Below, one piece after another: positions 36,431-50,800 of a stretch of DNA of 64,000 nt. Positions within the stretch are counted from its first letter, which is position 1; every line of letters starts with the position of its first letter. A model generated the notes under the pieces. That model did not search any database and was not told the origin of the DNA. It was given only the letters and a program-made list of their open reading frames with translations. Source of the DNA: Pyrocephalus nanus (Eukaryota > Chordata > Aves > Passeriformes > Tyrannidae); the NCBI GenBank assembly GCA_038380795.1, contig CM076259.1, positions 63,693,938 through 63,757,937 on the forward strand, read 5' to 3'. Position numbers and translations under genes: made by a program.

Positions 36431-39400
36431 GAATCTTTCATGACACAAGGCAAAGATATAGAATAGATGCCATTACTGAATCAAGGGTCATAACTCAAGA
36501 GCTTGGAGGTGGTAGAATGTCTTAATGATACAATTGAGAACAAAAGAGACAGACCTCGGAATGTGATATAAATGAGTTTGCCTGCCACGTTATCACTCAA
36601 AGAAGATAGTAATGACTACATACATAAATGGAGATTCATCTTAGAGCAATATTTAGTTTAATACAATAAACACATTTTGAGTAGAAAACATAAAGCTGAA
36701 AATTACTTGGTGTGGGAAGAAAATAATAAATGACACAAATCTATAGCCAGACAGAGTACTACTAGATATCATAGGAAATCTCAGTACTGTGTATTAACAT
36801 AGCTCTAATAACATGCAGTGGTGAGTTGTGAAAACCTGTAGACAAAAGATAGTTCTGGCAGGCCAGGTTTGGCCAGAGTATTTCCTGTTTAGCAGAGAAG
36901 GTGGCCAAAGCAGGTCATTCGGGTGATCATACCAAATAAAATCCAACAGCGCCTGCCGCAGTACAAGCACTGAAAGGTCACATTCTCCAGATAAAGAACC
37001 GTACAGGGGCTTCTGTGCTGCTCTGAAACCTGAATGACACAACAAGGTGCCTCAAGTAGGTACAAACTGCAGAGTAGATATAAACTCAGTAGAGGAAGGG
37101 AACTAGTGAAAAGATGTTCATCCACTCACAGTGTGTTTCCATCAATGCCCAGGTCACTCATGCAATCCCTGCTCAGGTGCTAACCCCTGTCACAGCCTGA
37201 ACTCAGTCCATTATTCCAGATGGGCACAGCTCTTGGCTGATAGTGGTTAACTCAGTAGTGATGAGACCAAGTACAGCTGTTAATAGCCCTCCTCAGCCAC
37301 AACTGACAGCTTACAGATCCTTCAGGCACCTTCCATTGGAGCCATGTGTCAGCAGCCAAAGCCTCACCCAGATGCTGCTGCCTAGCAGCCATCTGAAAAC
37401 ACCTGATGATCACATACAAATCAAGTAGTGCTCCCCTGGGCACCACATCTCTGCTCTCTGTGGCATAAAGGGTGACCACAGATGCAAGGGTAGACCTCGC
37501 TTGCTCTACTCATGCCCCCAGTGGCAAGATGGGGAGAAGGAAGGACCCTCACCTACAGAAACAGCTCTTGGCTCAAGTGCTCTGATCCATCCTTCAGGCT
37601 CAGAAGCAGCCAGCTTTGCTGTGGGCAAAGTTGCCAACATGGCCAAAGTTTTTTGCTGCTTCCAAGAGCTTATTGCCCTTTTCTGCCTGCAGCTGGCCCT
37701 AGTGCCAGCATGGCAGACAGAGAAGCAAATAGCACTATTTGAAAGAGTTCCAGCTAGGGCTAAATTTTAGTGCAAGGCAATTTAAAACAGAATAATCTAG
37801 GTCTGTAAGTGACTGTTTGGTCTGATTTTTAAAGCAGGTACATTAACATTTGTAAACTCTTGGTTGTATTCAAGTAGTTTCTGCAAGCAGTTATATGTTC
37901 AGGAAGGCAAATAATATCCCAACCAAGTCAGGGCAAGCTTGTAGTAAACTAAACTGCACTTTGATTATTGCTGATGATGAAAATACAACTTGTTTGGGCT
38001 TTAGTGAGGAGATGGAAGCTTTAATAAATTCTTACAGTCTTTTGCAATTATTTCTTCTGCCAGAGCCAGACAATTAAATCTACAGCCCAGTCTTTGCCTT
38101 ACTAAGCTCTACCTTATTTTCTAGACGTTCTGGGGAAAGGAGCCTGCAAAGAGGAGTTCCAAACTTCTGCCAGTCAATCCTGCATAGAATTACTCTGCCC
38201 TACATCCTCCAGGTTCTGTAAAATGAGAAGCATTTATGCCACTCTTGATTTGATGCCTGCAGACAGACGAGATGTCTGGCTCAAGCATGTTTCTGAGTTG
38301 CAACCATGATGATATCATTAAAGAAGAGCTGATAGATATGAATCGTGTCAACTGCATTGTTTACTCTGTTCTTCTGAAGTAATTGTGGATTCACAATTTA
38401 CTCTTAGCTTCTCTTATATTATCTATGGCAGCTTTCACTATCTGTCAACAGAAATTTCATGACCATGGTGGGAAAAAAAAAATTGTAGCACAGTATAACA
38501 GTGCATCAGATATCTATTAGTAATAAGTAATGACTAATCAGCTTGGCTGTGTTGTGCATTCCCTAATACTTTGCCACAGCCCCCACTTTCTGAGATGGAC
38601 TATAAAACACTTACTTAGGATCATACCCAAGGAGGTTGTGTGTGCACCTTTTCTTGTTCTCGTTATTGCTAGTGTCATTAGGTGAGATTCATTTGATGCC
38701 ATTACTAGTGCTCGTTAAAATCTTTGTGACTAGAACATGGTACAGTATCAGAATTTTAATGCCTCATATATTCTCTGAGAGATGATAGCAATAAATGCTA
38801 CTGCTTTGACCTTCTCTGTGTTTTATCATTTGATTCATTGATCATCTCCATTCGTTCATCTCCATTTGTGCCCATATAGAAAATGAAGAGCCAGAGAATA
38901 AGAACTGCAGTCACTGACAGATAAAAATATTTACAAAATTTAATGGCTCTTATTTGTAAGCAAATCAACAGTTTATAGCCTTTCATCATCTGCACTAAGT
39001 ATTAGTATCCTGCCTTTTCCTTGAGACAGAGGTTGCTGTGAGCAGGCAGAATGGCAGTGTGTGGATCCTTTAGAGTTACAGGACCACTACAAAAGAGCCT
39101 GGTAACTACACATGCTTTTGACAATGCTTGCAGTGAGAAATAGAAAAAAGGGCTTCCTGTCTGGTACTACTTACAAGAGTGACCTTAAAGGAATTTCTTT
39201 ATTTTGGATGATATGAAGACGTAGCAGCAACCAATTAACCCCATCGCTGCCAAGCTTTCCTCAAGCTTTCTTTACAGCTGGCACCATATCACTGTATGTA
39301 GTTAATAGTATATAAACAGGTCCTCAGAACAGGGATATCCAGGTGAAGATGTGTTGGTTATGTTGCCAAACCTCAGTCACCAAACTCAGGAGCTTATTTT

Positions 39401-42400
39401 AGAAGCCTAGATTGGACTCATTTCCCCACAGCTCCCTGGATAGAGAAGCAGAACATTTTAGGACTCATTTGGCTTGCTTTAGACATCAACTTAAATTTTC
39501 CACATAGGCAGTGAACAGAAGGAGCTCTTTCAGAAGATGAGATGTAGCACCACATTTAGACATATACTCTCGATTGCATGCTGGAAGAACCTGTCTCTCT
39601 CTCCTTTGCCCGCTGAGGGAGAGCAACCCTTCAATATAAGCTCCTAAATTGGAGGCTTAAAACCTCCCATACTCAAAACACTTGACCTGGATGCTCCTGG
39701 ATGGTGAAAATGGAGTGTTGTCTGGTGTGCACTCCATGCAATGGCAACTTGTTATTCAAGGGGGTGTTTCTTTCACAGGCTCACTGACTTGAGGGAGTTC
39801 ATCTGATTTATAGGGCAGATTGGGGTGTGGTGCTTTGAAACCGCATTGCTTTAGCTTGTCCATAAAGAACAAAAAGATTTCAGATGGAAGTGTGACAGAA
39901 TCATTTATTTTTTTACCTATTTCCTTTCAGAAATATCTACTTTTCAACAGGCAGATGATGAAATAAGACCCCATTTGCTCCTGCACTGTGTTATGCCTTG
40001 ATACAGGGGAAGGACTAAACATGAGGGTTCATTATTCCATGAAGCTCCAATGACTTCCAGCACTGTATATAAATCTGCCATGAAAGACCAACTTTTGTTT
40101 ACCTGTCACAAGAATTTACTCATCTACCTTTGGGCAGGGATTTTTGCAGGTCCCCAGTACATCAGAAATATATCATCAGTATAACAATTTAGCCTCATAC
40201 CCAAGCCAGAGCTCTTCTGGGAACAAACAAAGCAGGTAGCTGCCCAGAGCAGCAGCCTGCTAAAGGGAGGTAAAACACCTGTGACTGCTGCTGGCTTTGT
40301 GATTGATAGAGAAGAGCCAGAATGGCAGGTGTCCTTCCTTCAGGGTCGCTGTGGGGTGGTATGGCTGATGTCTATCATTGTCAGGTGATGCAATGGAGTG
40401 GTGGTCACCACCCCCCCCTCCCAGCTTCCTGGCTGCAGAAGCAGAAATCCCAGCTTCTCTGGATTCCCTCCTATCCTTCTCCCTTTCTTATTGATTTCCT
40501 CCTCAGGTAGGATTTGTGCCCCAGCCAGCCTCCAGACCCTGAGTTGTGGGAATGCTCACTTCTGGGAAGTCTTTGTAAGCTCTGGCCACAACTCTAAAAA
40601 AATATTTAGAGATGGTCTATTAATGGCATTTAGCAGCCCTCATATTATACTCATCAGGAGTCTTGGTACAGAGGCAGTGGGAGCATCCCAGACACATACA
40701 TTGCCATGGAGGGTTAGGCAACATGGTATCTCAAAGGCTGACCACGGGTTTTGCTTGTTTGGTCTTTACCTCTGCAGCCAGGTGATGCAGGCTGTGGAGG
40801 TAGTTAATTGATGGTACATGGAAGTAGGGTTCACCACAAAATCAATACTGTGGTCTTCAGCACCCCAAAATTTCCCCAGAGCAGAAGAGAGATCAGCTGC
40901 AATGGCAACAGTCTGGCAAGGATGCAGGCTGGCTGGCAGCAAAAGGGTTAAACTACTGGGTCAGAAGCCAAGTAAATTGGAAAGAGAATGTAAGAACACA
41001 TAATCAAAAATGATTGCTAAAACAGGATAATTAGAAAAGGTTTTTCTTCTCTCTAGAAGAGCAGCAGTGAAACCAAGGATTCAGTGGCATATTCCTTGAG
41101 TTCAATCCACACTGATCCATGTGAGACAGATCCATAGACAGGTTAGGAAGGAGCAGGCAGTGGGATAGTCAGTGGAAGCAATCAGCAGCTTTAGCAGAAG
41201 ATTGGTCCTTAGGTAATTTCAGGGTGTTATGACAGGTTAAAGCACCAATGCAGAGATAAACATGATTTCACACTAAAAGATATTTAAAAGCTATTGTTCA
41301 GAAGGACATCTAATCTGACATCATTGTGAGGTATGAGACCAGAGGACCTGGGAAAAAGAGGAAACATCTCAGCTTTAATTCCAGGCAACAGGTGAAGAAG
41401 TCAAATAAGAGGACAGAATTTTGAACTTTCTTGCCTAGGAGAGGTTGAGTTGACTTGGCTGGCAGTGAGTGATCATTCATCAGGGAAGAAATGAACCTGA
41501 GTAGCCTGCAGAAAGATTATTTGAGAACAACTATCTCTAAGAGCCTGAGAAGCAAGGTCAAGCTCCCTTCAGGAATACACCATTGTGAATCTGGAACAGC
41601 TCTAGTTGAAGCAAACTGAGTTATGCACTGATGTAAATGAGATCAGACATAACTTGCTGTCAACACAGTCAAATTTTAAGTTGATCAAAGAACAAAATCT
41701 TCCCTTGTGTATATTCAGAATTCATCTGATGACTGTAGACAGATTTAGATGGAAATTTTCTCCCAAAGAACCCAGTAGGTCCAAGTGACTTCTCAGTATG
41801 AGAAGGAAGTCAGCTTTTTATAAAAGGGAACACTAAATCAGAAACTATATGGGCTTTTTTAATATCATAGAACAGCTTTTTTTGCAGCCTGTTGAGTTGT
41901 GTATCACCTCCAGTGATTACATTTTCGTTCACTGCTGGTGTATTGAATGCCACATGGTTACAGCATAGATTGTTTTAAAAGAGCTGGAGCGATGGATAGG
42001 ATGAAGGAGAATTTTATGCCAAAACTGGCTAGGATGGGAGCTGTTAAAACCTGTCCTTTTATTTTCCCTTCATCGTGTTCAAATACATCAACTCCATTTA
42101 TTTCAGATTAAAGGCTGCAATATTGTCATTAAACATTGGCATTAATATTGGAAATCCAATCTGCTGCCGTGGCTGGCAGTGCCAACACAAGCTAATTATT
42201 AAATGCCTCTAAGGTACTTCCATCTTTTCCTTTTGAACACCAGCAAGCTGCTTTCAGATCCTGGCATTCCAGAGGTCTTGTTCAAAATCAGGTGAAAACA
42301 CAGTACAGAGGCCTCCTGCTTGACCAAAGAGTACTGAAATGCTATATAGTGTTCATGGTGCTGCGCTATACCGGTTTGCCATTTTTTCCCTGAGGGGACT

Positions 42401-42431
42401 TGTCCATTGGGACAAGAAGGTTACCTGATTT

Positions 42432-42487
42432 GGAAACCTTCAAATCCATCAGCTGGATGGTCTGAAGGTTTTCAAATCCAGCTGATG
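42432..42487. repeat. Nested inverted repeats
   Basis: Bases 42432-42473 form a loop-free imperfect hairpin of two 21-base arms (17 of 21 positions pair), centred on CAG/CTG. A second dyad uses CATCAGCTGGAT (42447-42458) and its exact complement ATCCAGCTGATG (42476-42487). The left sequence can therefore pair with either of two partners, giving alternative folds. Confidence 0.8.
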
Positions 42488-45400
42488 ATGTTTGCTAGGC
42501 AGGAATATGGGTGATTATCAAAACTCCCAGATGTCTGGACAGCTAACACTGCTGTTGGCCCAGTTCTCCCATTGGAGGACACCCGTCTGTAATTGGGAAA
42601 CACTGCTGTTGCCTAGGCAAAATCAAGATGAAGCAGTACTGTTGTAGACCCTACACATTGTGTCTGGTATCCAAATAACTTTCTCAAAGGCCAGTCTAAA
42701 AACACCTCACTCTCCCAATTTAACCATCTCATAAATGGTGCCTCAATACTACAAAATCTCTCTAACCTTGGGCTTTTTATCCCAATTTCATCCCACCACA
42801 CTGCTTTGATTTACAGATTAGTTCTTCTGAGGGACATCACACCAATAAGCCAGAAATACAAGCTTAGTTAAAGAATTTCTTTTCTGTACATACATCTATT
42901 CTCAAGACAGGAGTAAATACACATACAGTTTTCCAGCACAACACAATCTTTGAGTATGTCCCATACATTTGGTTTGTTCTCATCTGGTTGCAAGTCAGAG
43001 ATCTAGGAGTACCTTAACTTAACCTATCTTCTCCTTTTGCAGCTTTTTTTTTTTTTCTGTAATATGGCCCACAGAAGCCTTTGCTTAGATGTGCACATTT
43101 ATTTTATATTAGACAGTTTCTAGAATCAAGTCCAGGAACAGCTGTAAGAACATGAAGCACAAATCAGAGCCCTCCTTTTCAGCCAAGTGCCCAAACTGTA
43201 GGGTGATTCTTGCACCGCTTCTCTCTTAACTTGTCTTGGTTACTTGCCACAGTTACCCAGTCTCAATGAGATATTCAGGGAATGCTGGTAAGCTAAGTTA
43301 GAAACCTGGTAAAATAAATCCTATTGGTGCAAGTATATAAAGTTGTGGATTTGAATCTGCTCAAACAAAAATTGAACTCAGGTCTGCCATTTTCCATAAA
43401 GTGCTCTAGCTCCTACCTAAACAACACAAAAGTTCAGTAAAAGTATCCAAAACGACTTCTCTCTAAAAATGTGAAACCTATGTTTGAAACTTTGAAAGAT
43501 GAGACCTGCATTTGGGACATTGTAGAAGGTGTTTCAGGACATCATTTTCAAATGCTAATTGTAGTAGCTTCTCAAAATAACTGTGACAAAAGCAATCAGC
43601 AGCTTGGAAAGCTTGTTGTCAGGCTATGATGCCCTTTCAGTCAATTTGGAAAGAAGTTACAATGCCTAAATTAAGTGTCTGCAAAAAATGACCTACTTAG
43701 CAGGCTGTGTAGAGATTACCTACTGAACATGTCATGGCATTCCCTGGTGTCATGCTTCTCCTTGCCCCTCTTGTAACCTGGTCTCCTTTGCATGGAAAGC
43801 AGGTTTGGGGAGGCAGCTTATCCCCAGTTCTTGCTCCAAAATTGTATTGGGATGTGCTCAGGATAAATAAAACCAGTGAGCAGGGAAACTCTTCCCCTGT
43901 TCCAGAAATGTCTATCTATATGCATAGCTTATGTAGCAAGGGAAGATGGTCCGAGGAACTCATCAGAATCAATTACAGGCACAGGTATGCAGTTAGGTCA
44001 CTGCAGCTGTTAGTTTTGATATAGCCCCCAGGTCCTAGGCTGAGGGGCGGCACATAACCCTTGTAGAAAACATAGATTTCTATAGGAGATAATGTATTTG
44101 CATTTTTCTATTCATTATCCTTTGCCTTCTTTGCTGTCTGAAATGCTGCGATACCAAAATCATGCATATATGATTGATTTGGGTTATCAGGGAGTGTGTT
44201 GGGAAGGAGACTGAGTGCCCGTCAGGTCGAGTAGATTTGATAGTAATTGGGATGTTTTTTGCAACAGAAGCTGAAAGCACCTTGTGGCTGTTGTGGGCTG
44301 TGCCTACAAGGCATGATTAAGTGTGTGCTGTGGCATATGAGTGTGATGGTAATTGTTCACAGCTGCATGGATGAAGAAGATTCGTCTTGGGCAAGCTTCA
44401 CTTCTTGCTCATTGCTTTTTTTGCCAGATGGTTTTTTCACTGCTGTCAAGTTTTCCTGCTTTTGAGAACAGGAAAGGGGACCCAGGGCACTTCCCAGCTG
44501 CTCTCAGGAGCAGGTGGTGAAAGCTCTGCACCTTAGGGAGGGATACTGAGCTCTATTGAACAGCTCCTCGACTGCAGGAGATAGGACAGGATTTGAGTGA
44601 GATCCACATCTCCTTTCCTGGGCCAGCAGAAAAATGGAAAAACACAGATGTGTATATTCTGAAACTCAGGAAAACTATGCCCCTGTGTCTTGACAGACAC
44701 CTAGTGTCTTCAAGTGACCTCATGGATGTGCACCATCCTTCATCTGGAAAAAAGACATGAAGCATAAAGGCTGGAGCTGAGCTTTCTCCAGCAACTCAGG
44801 CTTCAGCCTCTCTGAGGCTGAGCATTAGTACCTGATCCAGACCATTTGTTTTAGGACTGACTTGGCAGGCACACCTGCAGAGAAACATATGGTCCTCACC
44901 CCATAATAATTACCAGTGTTCTCTACTCATTTTCCAAGAAATGAACAATTCCATATCCCATTAGAAAACTAACCAACAGTCTGTTCCCTTCGGCCTGCCC
45001 AGCCCCTGCCTCACATCTCTACCCATCTTCATGTACCTTATCTCACTTGCTTTCTGTGGTCTGCCCTTCTGGGTGAGGAGAAGGATCCCCACACTAAGGT
45101 CATCGTGAGATGTTTTTGAAAACTTATGCAATGTACTAGTATTTTTCAATGCAGAAAAATTAGACAATGGCACCTGATACTGCAAGAATTCAAAAGCTCT
45201 CAGGAATGTTGATTAAAAGGAACATCTGGAAGCCATCATCCAAAGCCCTGTTTACAGCAGGATTGCTGCTTGTGCTAGATCAAGTCAGCTATGGCTGTTG
45301 ATCTGCTTCTCCATTTTCCTATAGTCTTCGGTAAGCTTTTTTCTCCTCCATATCCTCAGTTTTTTTAATACAACCACCACTCTGTATTCTCCATGCTTCT

Positions 45401-47873
45401 GCTGCTTCTGTGCTCCTTCTGCAGTTTCTTTTCATGTTATCCAGCTGCTATCAGCTCTTTTCCCCCATTACAGTCAGGACAGCTTTTGAACTGATGCACG
45501 TCTTTGTTCCTTGAAAAACAAAGCATGGTGTTTCCTGCCCTCTTATAGACCACAGGAAACTGTAAGCACGTGCCCTGAATATATTCTCTGAACCTTTGGT
45601 GAAAGCTTTTTTGGACAGACACTTAATGGAAAGGTTTCTCCTCTGGTTCTGCCTTCTGCAAATAAAAACCAGTCAGTTGTAACTTACCCAGAACCTTAGA
45701 GGTTCAAATACAAAGATTCATCCCCAATATGTCTTAAACAGTTTATATAGAACATAAAGACATGAATAACATAGTAACCACTACTCAGACTGATTCTGCT
45801 TCAGGGAAATAACTGGGAATATAAGCAGCAGAGGACACACCTATGTAATCTCTGGAACTAAATTTAGACAGAGCTGTATCTTTGCCTAATTGTTCAACCC
45901 ATTTCCTCCTCTCACAGTGGAACAAAGATTCCTCCTGGAGCAGATGGATCCTGCTCAGCCTCTTCTGTGTAACTTCCCTCCTATGATACCCTGCTTTTAC
46001 AATTGCTAGCCTTCTGGATGAATACCCTATAGACAGACCTGTTAGAACTGGCTCCCTTTACAGCAGAGTTTTGCTGTGTTACACTGCAGTCCATAACACC
46101 CAGTCAGTTGTTTAGTTTTACATTGGAAAGATCCCAAGAATGACCAGTCCCTCTGTACCATCTTAAGCCAGTCTGGCTTTTTAATGTGGCTTCAAAAGGC
46201 GCATGAGAGAATCCCTCCTAGATGAAACAGTATGCAAAACAGAGGAAGATCTCAGGTGCAGTGTCCTTATGGTACAGCCTGTGAGTTCTTTTGGGATGAT
46301 TTTTCTCATAAAGTGTTGCAGTATCCAGAATACCTGAAAATGCTTGTTCCCACCATCAGCATACTGATAGTAGAAGTAAAAATAAACTTCGTATTGATGA
46401 GTAGTCTACCAGCTCTTGAATGTGAAAATCACTCCACTTAAATAACTAAACAAAGTTTACAATTTGTGTTGAAATAATGCTGCTGATAATGTATTTTATT
46501 TACTCCATTAATAAATAATGGGGTTACACTAATTATGCAGTTGAGCTGAGCTGAATTGACCTGAGGGCTGCTTGACCCTGAAAGAAGGAATCCAGCTCAG
46601 TCATCTCACCTCTGCTTTCTTCCTTTTTGCCCTCATCATGACTTTTTAACCTGTTCCCTTCCTCATATTAGCCCTAGTGCTCCTGATTGCATGCTGAGCA
46701 AGTTCAGTGCACTGATCTATTAAAAAACTAATTCAAAGGGAAAAAAAACCATCAACAAAAACTAAACAGTTTTCTGACTCTTTTAATGTTGAAAGAACTT
46801 AGTACAGGATCAGAAGACAGTGACAGCCACTGTAACAGAAAAAAAGTATAGCATATGTGTGGAAAGATACATATAGGGAGGGATGTGAGGGGAAAGGAGA
46901 AAGTGGAGCCAGGCAATCCTTTAGCTCACAGTGAGATTTTAGATTGTTTCATGTACTGTCATGTTGCTGGTGGACAGTTCAATTACATCTTTTAATCCCT
47001 AAGTAGGCAATGTTACTAAACACAGAAAACAAATTGCTCAATCCTCATTAGAATTTAAAACAAAATTTGATAAAACTGAGCTAGACTAAATCTATAATAA
47101 ATACTCATTCCCTTTCATCTTTTCAGCTGTTATTGCTGTGTGGCTTTATCCTCAGAACTTTTCCATAGCTCTACTAGGAAAAAGACATTACTCTGGAGAT
47201 CCTTGGGAAGACCCAGTACAGTTATTTTAGGAGGCTCTGGATTCCACCAGGCTGTTGCTTGCTAGTCCCAGTATCAAAGCAGCTCATCACTCTGCCAGGG
47301 AAGGCAGAACTGAAGATCCAGACAAATGGAAGATTGTTTTAATTTTTTTATTTTAATCTGAAAATTAAATCTAGAAACATTTTTCACCAACCTTTGTCAA
47401 GAAATACTAACATGCTTGGGATCCTCTTCTGGTAATTATTCTTCCTGCTACCATAACAGATAGCATTAGGTTGCTGCCTGCCTACACAGGACATAAGCTG
47501 TGGGCTAGTGCCATGTGCCACAGTGTTAGTAGCTATCCAAGCTGACTTTGAACTAGGACAGCTACTTATCTAATATAATCTGGCAGTAAAAAACTATACC
47601 GTCTCCAAGACTCTGGTGATTTTATTTAAATATACATAGAGATGCTGTTGTCCTATTCTAAATAAAAAATACTGCTATCTCATTTTGATGAATAAGTGCT
47701 CATTCTGATAAAAAAGAATGACAAGAAACATTTTTCTGTCTTGGGACTGGAAGCATTTTAATTGCATTTTTTTCCAGCATTCTGGCTGTAGAAAGCTAGT
47801 AATAACTGCTGGCAAAGATTTCTGAGAAAAAGCCATGTACAAAATTCTCATCTAACACACTCGCAGGCCATGT

Positions 47874-47898
47874 AAAAAAAAAAAAAAAAAAAAAAAAA
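47874..47898 (+). repeat. Poly(A) tract, 25 bases
   Basis: An uninterrupted A run with no polyadenylation hexamer or retrocopy body recognised upstream. Confidence 0.9.
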
Positions 47899-50800
47899 GG
47901 AAATAAAAATAACATGGAAGATGATTACTTAGTCCAGGAATTCTTCAGTGCTTCCCATGTTTGTTGAAGGACTTGAAATGTCATTAAATGATACTCTGTA
48001 AAATTAGGCAAATTATTTCTTCTCATCCTCTTGTCTTATTCCAAACTATGCATCTGCATAAATATTTTCAAGTAAAAGGAAGTGGCAAAAGCAACAACAT
48101 TTTTCATTTTCTTTTGATTTAAGTTTTATTTTGTCTGCTGTACAGTAGCCTGACTCTGGATATAAACAACTATATTGCACTTCCCACACACAGCTGTGTT
48201 TATGTTAGCAGGCAACCCCTTTTCTGTTCTCTTACTGAGTTTCTTGAACACAACATATATATGAATTTGGCTCCCAGGGTAACAGCCATGAATCTCGAAA
48301 GCTGAAAGCTATAAGTAAGATGCAAACAGAACGGCCACCTCACAGGACAGAGGGGGCTAATCCTCTTTAATTGAGTTTAGATTTTCTTTCAGAGCGTGTA
48401 CTAGTAGATGGCTTTAGAAGCTGGAATATTCACTGAGGTGACTGCCCATGTAAGAAAATACTGAAAGAAAGTGAATTTTACAAACATATGATACTTACTG
48501 AGGTGTTTTTCTAAGTCAGGGAACAGAAACAGTACTGCCAGATCTGGATGAACCACTATGGTGAAGCAACATGCTTCAGGTTTAAGTACTTTCAGCAAGT
48601 TCATCATAAAGAATCCTGAGACTAACAAATAGGAGTATTTTCACCAGATTAATTTTAACTTTGAACTGCAAAAATTAAGCCAGACAGAGAAAACTCTTTT
48701 TATAGGTATCTCCTAAAGTAGAAAATGCATGTACATGTTACAGTGTTTACTTAGCTGTGTTAGATAGAGGAGGTAAAAATGTAGGTTGGATACCTATGAA
48801 AGAAAATCTGAATGAACAGTCATGGCTGTGGCTGATAACATGTTCAGGAATTATTTGTACAGAATGTCCCAGGAGAGAGCTGTGATTATTAGACAATGGA
48901 GAAGGGTTTAATTTTATATGAGCAAAACAATATCATTGAACTATATTTGAGTGAAAGAAATCCAGAAGTGTTTCCTGCACAAACAGTGAGAAAAAATGTT
49001 CACTGTTTCCCAATTTCTTCCATAGTGAATGGCCCTGAATGGTTCTCTAAACAGGGGTACCTGAAGAGATATCTGAGAAGGTAGGATCAATCTCCTTCTT
49101 AAGAGCCTTTCTGTCTCCACTAACTACAGGGGAGGTTTAAACCACCAGCTTAGTCTAAGTGTCTTAGTAAATGCCAGTCAAAGTCTCTGGGGTTTTTGAG
49201 AATCAATAATAATTAAATCCTTGCATTTTCATTTCAATAAGAAATATGCTTGATGTGGTCTACAAATATTTCTCATTATCATGGCTCTCAAAACCTTTGT
49301 TTAGTATTTGTCATATACTGGTTTCAGTTCCTTCTAAAATATATTCAACAATATACTTGGAAATTGATTGAAATTTGCCTATAACTGGAAAGAAAACAAA
49401 AACAAACACCCTCCCCATATACAAAACAGAAACAAACAAAAAACAATGAAGATATGTATTTTGTTGATGGGTGTCATTCAGGTTTTCCAAAGCTAGCTAA
49501 AATAATTCTGTCAAAACTCAAAATTAAGATTTTTTTTTTTTTTAATTTCCTCAAGGGGCATGCTTTCCTACACATAATATATTTTTTTCCTTTGGAGAAG
49601 TGAGACCCTAATAATGAAAACTTGGAATGAAGAGTTGGCCAAGAACCCATTGCTTCAGGGTATGTGTAACCAGTGTGCCTCAGTTATGCTGCAGAACAGA
49701 TGTCCCATGTCCTTATAGTTTTCCATTTCCAGGTTATCCAGGTATACTTTACATTTCCTGAAATGTGCCACCAGCCAAACAATCCTTCACAAGTTTCTTG
49801 AGCCACTTTTCTCCCCCAAATGAGACATCATGAGAAATATGACCCTGTGCAAAGAAAAAAAGAACTGAGTGAGTGTGGCCACTGAACAACAGTTCACATA
49901 AATCATCACTGTAAAATTTAACAACAACTTTTTTCACTTGGCTGAAATATTTGGGCATTCTTTTCTTTGAAAGTTCAAGAATTTTCATGTGACACAGAAA
50001 GCTGTGTTCCCACCACTAGTCACTTTCATCCTGTTCCCTAATATTGCAGTTTTATTCCAACTGACTTGATTATTTTTAGGTGTCAAGTTTGTTATTTTAC
50101 TAATGTTATAGATGATTTCTCAGGGTCCTGCCTCCTGGAACCATAGGAATACCTCAGCATTTTAGCTCTGAAGTATGAAAAATGAAGTTTCTGAATCACA
50201 TGTTATTGGACAAAAGTATGATCTAATTGTGTCCTAACAGCCTGAAAGACAGAAGATAAAGAAGAATTTCAAAAAACTCTGGAAACTGATGGAAGAACAC
50301 TGGCTCGTTATGTACTTCTGCAGTTTCTTCAGTGGGATTTCTTATCAGAGACAAAATTTCAGTAGTAGCCTCAGGTAGCTTAGAATTAATTTTATCAGTG
50401 GAAAATAAGAAGTTACCTGAACAAATAATGACCCATTACTGCAGCCGTTGGATAAGAGAAGTCAAATCCTGTAGTGAGTATTTACTAATGGATATTATGT
50501 TCCCTTTTTGAAAGAGACAGTTCTCAGATTGTTGGGTAATTAATCACATCCATGAAAAGTGTTTTTCTAATTAGTAACTAAATTTAGACTATGGTTCTTG
50601 GATGCTCTGCAGCATGTCTGCTGCATAAAAATATCACTTTAAATGATGGCTTTGTCTCATGACTAGTTGTGCTGTGATTATCAAGTAAGAATAAAACTCT
50701 TCTGGCAGGTGTTTTTGTTTCATGACAAAGAGTTGATAGCTTTGTGAATTGAAGTACTTTTTTATGGTCCCATAACTCATTCAAACCCATACTGCAGGAT

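Noticed and set aside
40398..40811. 137-codon plus-strand frame
   Set aside because: It crosses a C-rich run and has no domain, bias or splice context; likely chance.
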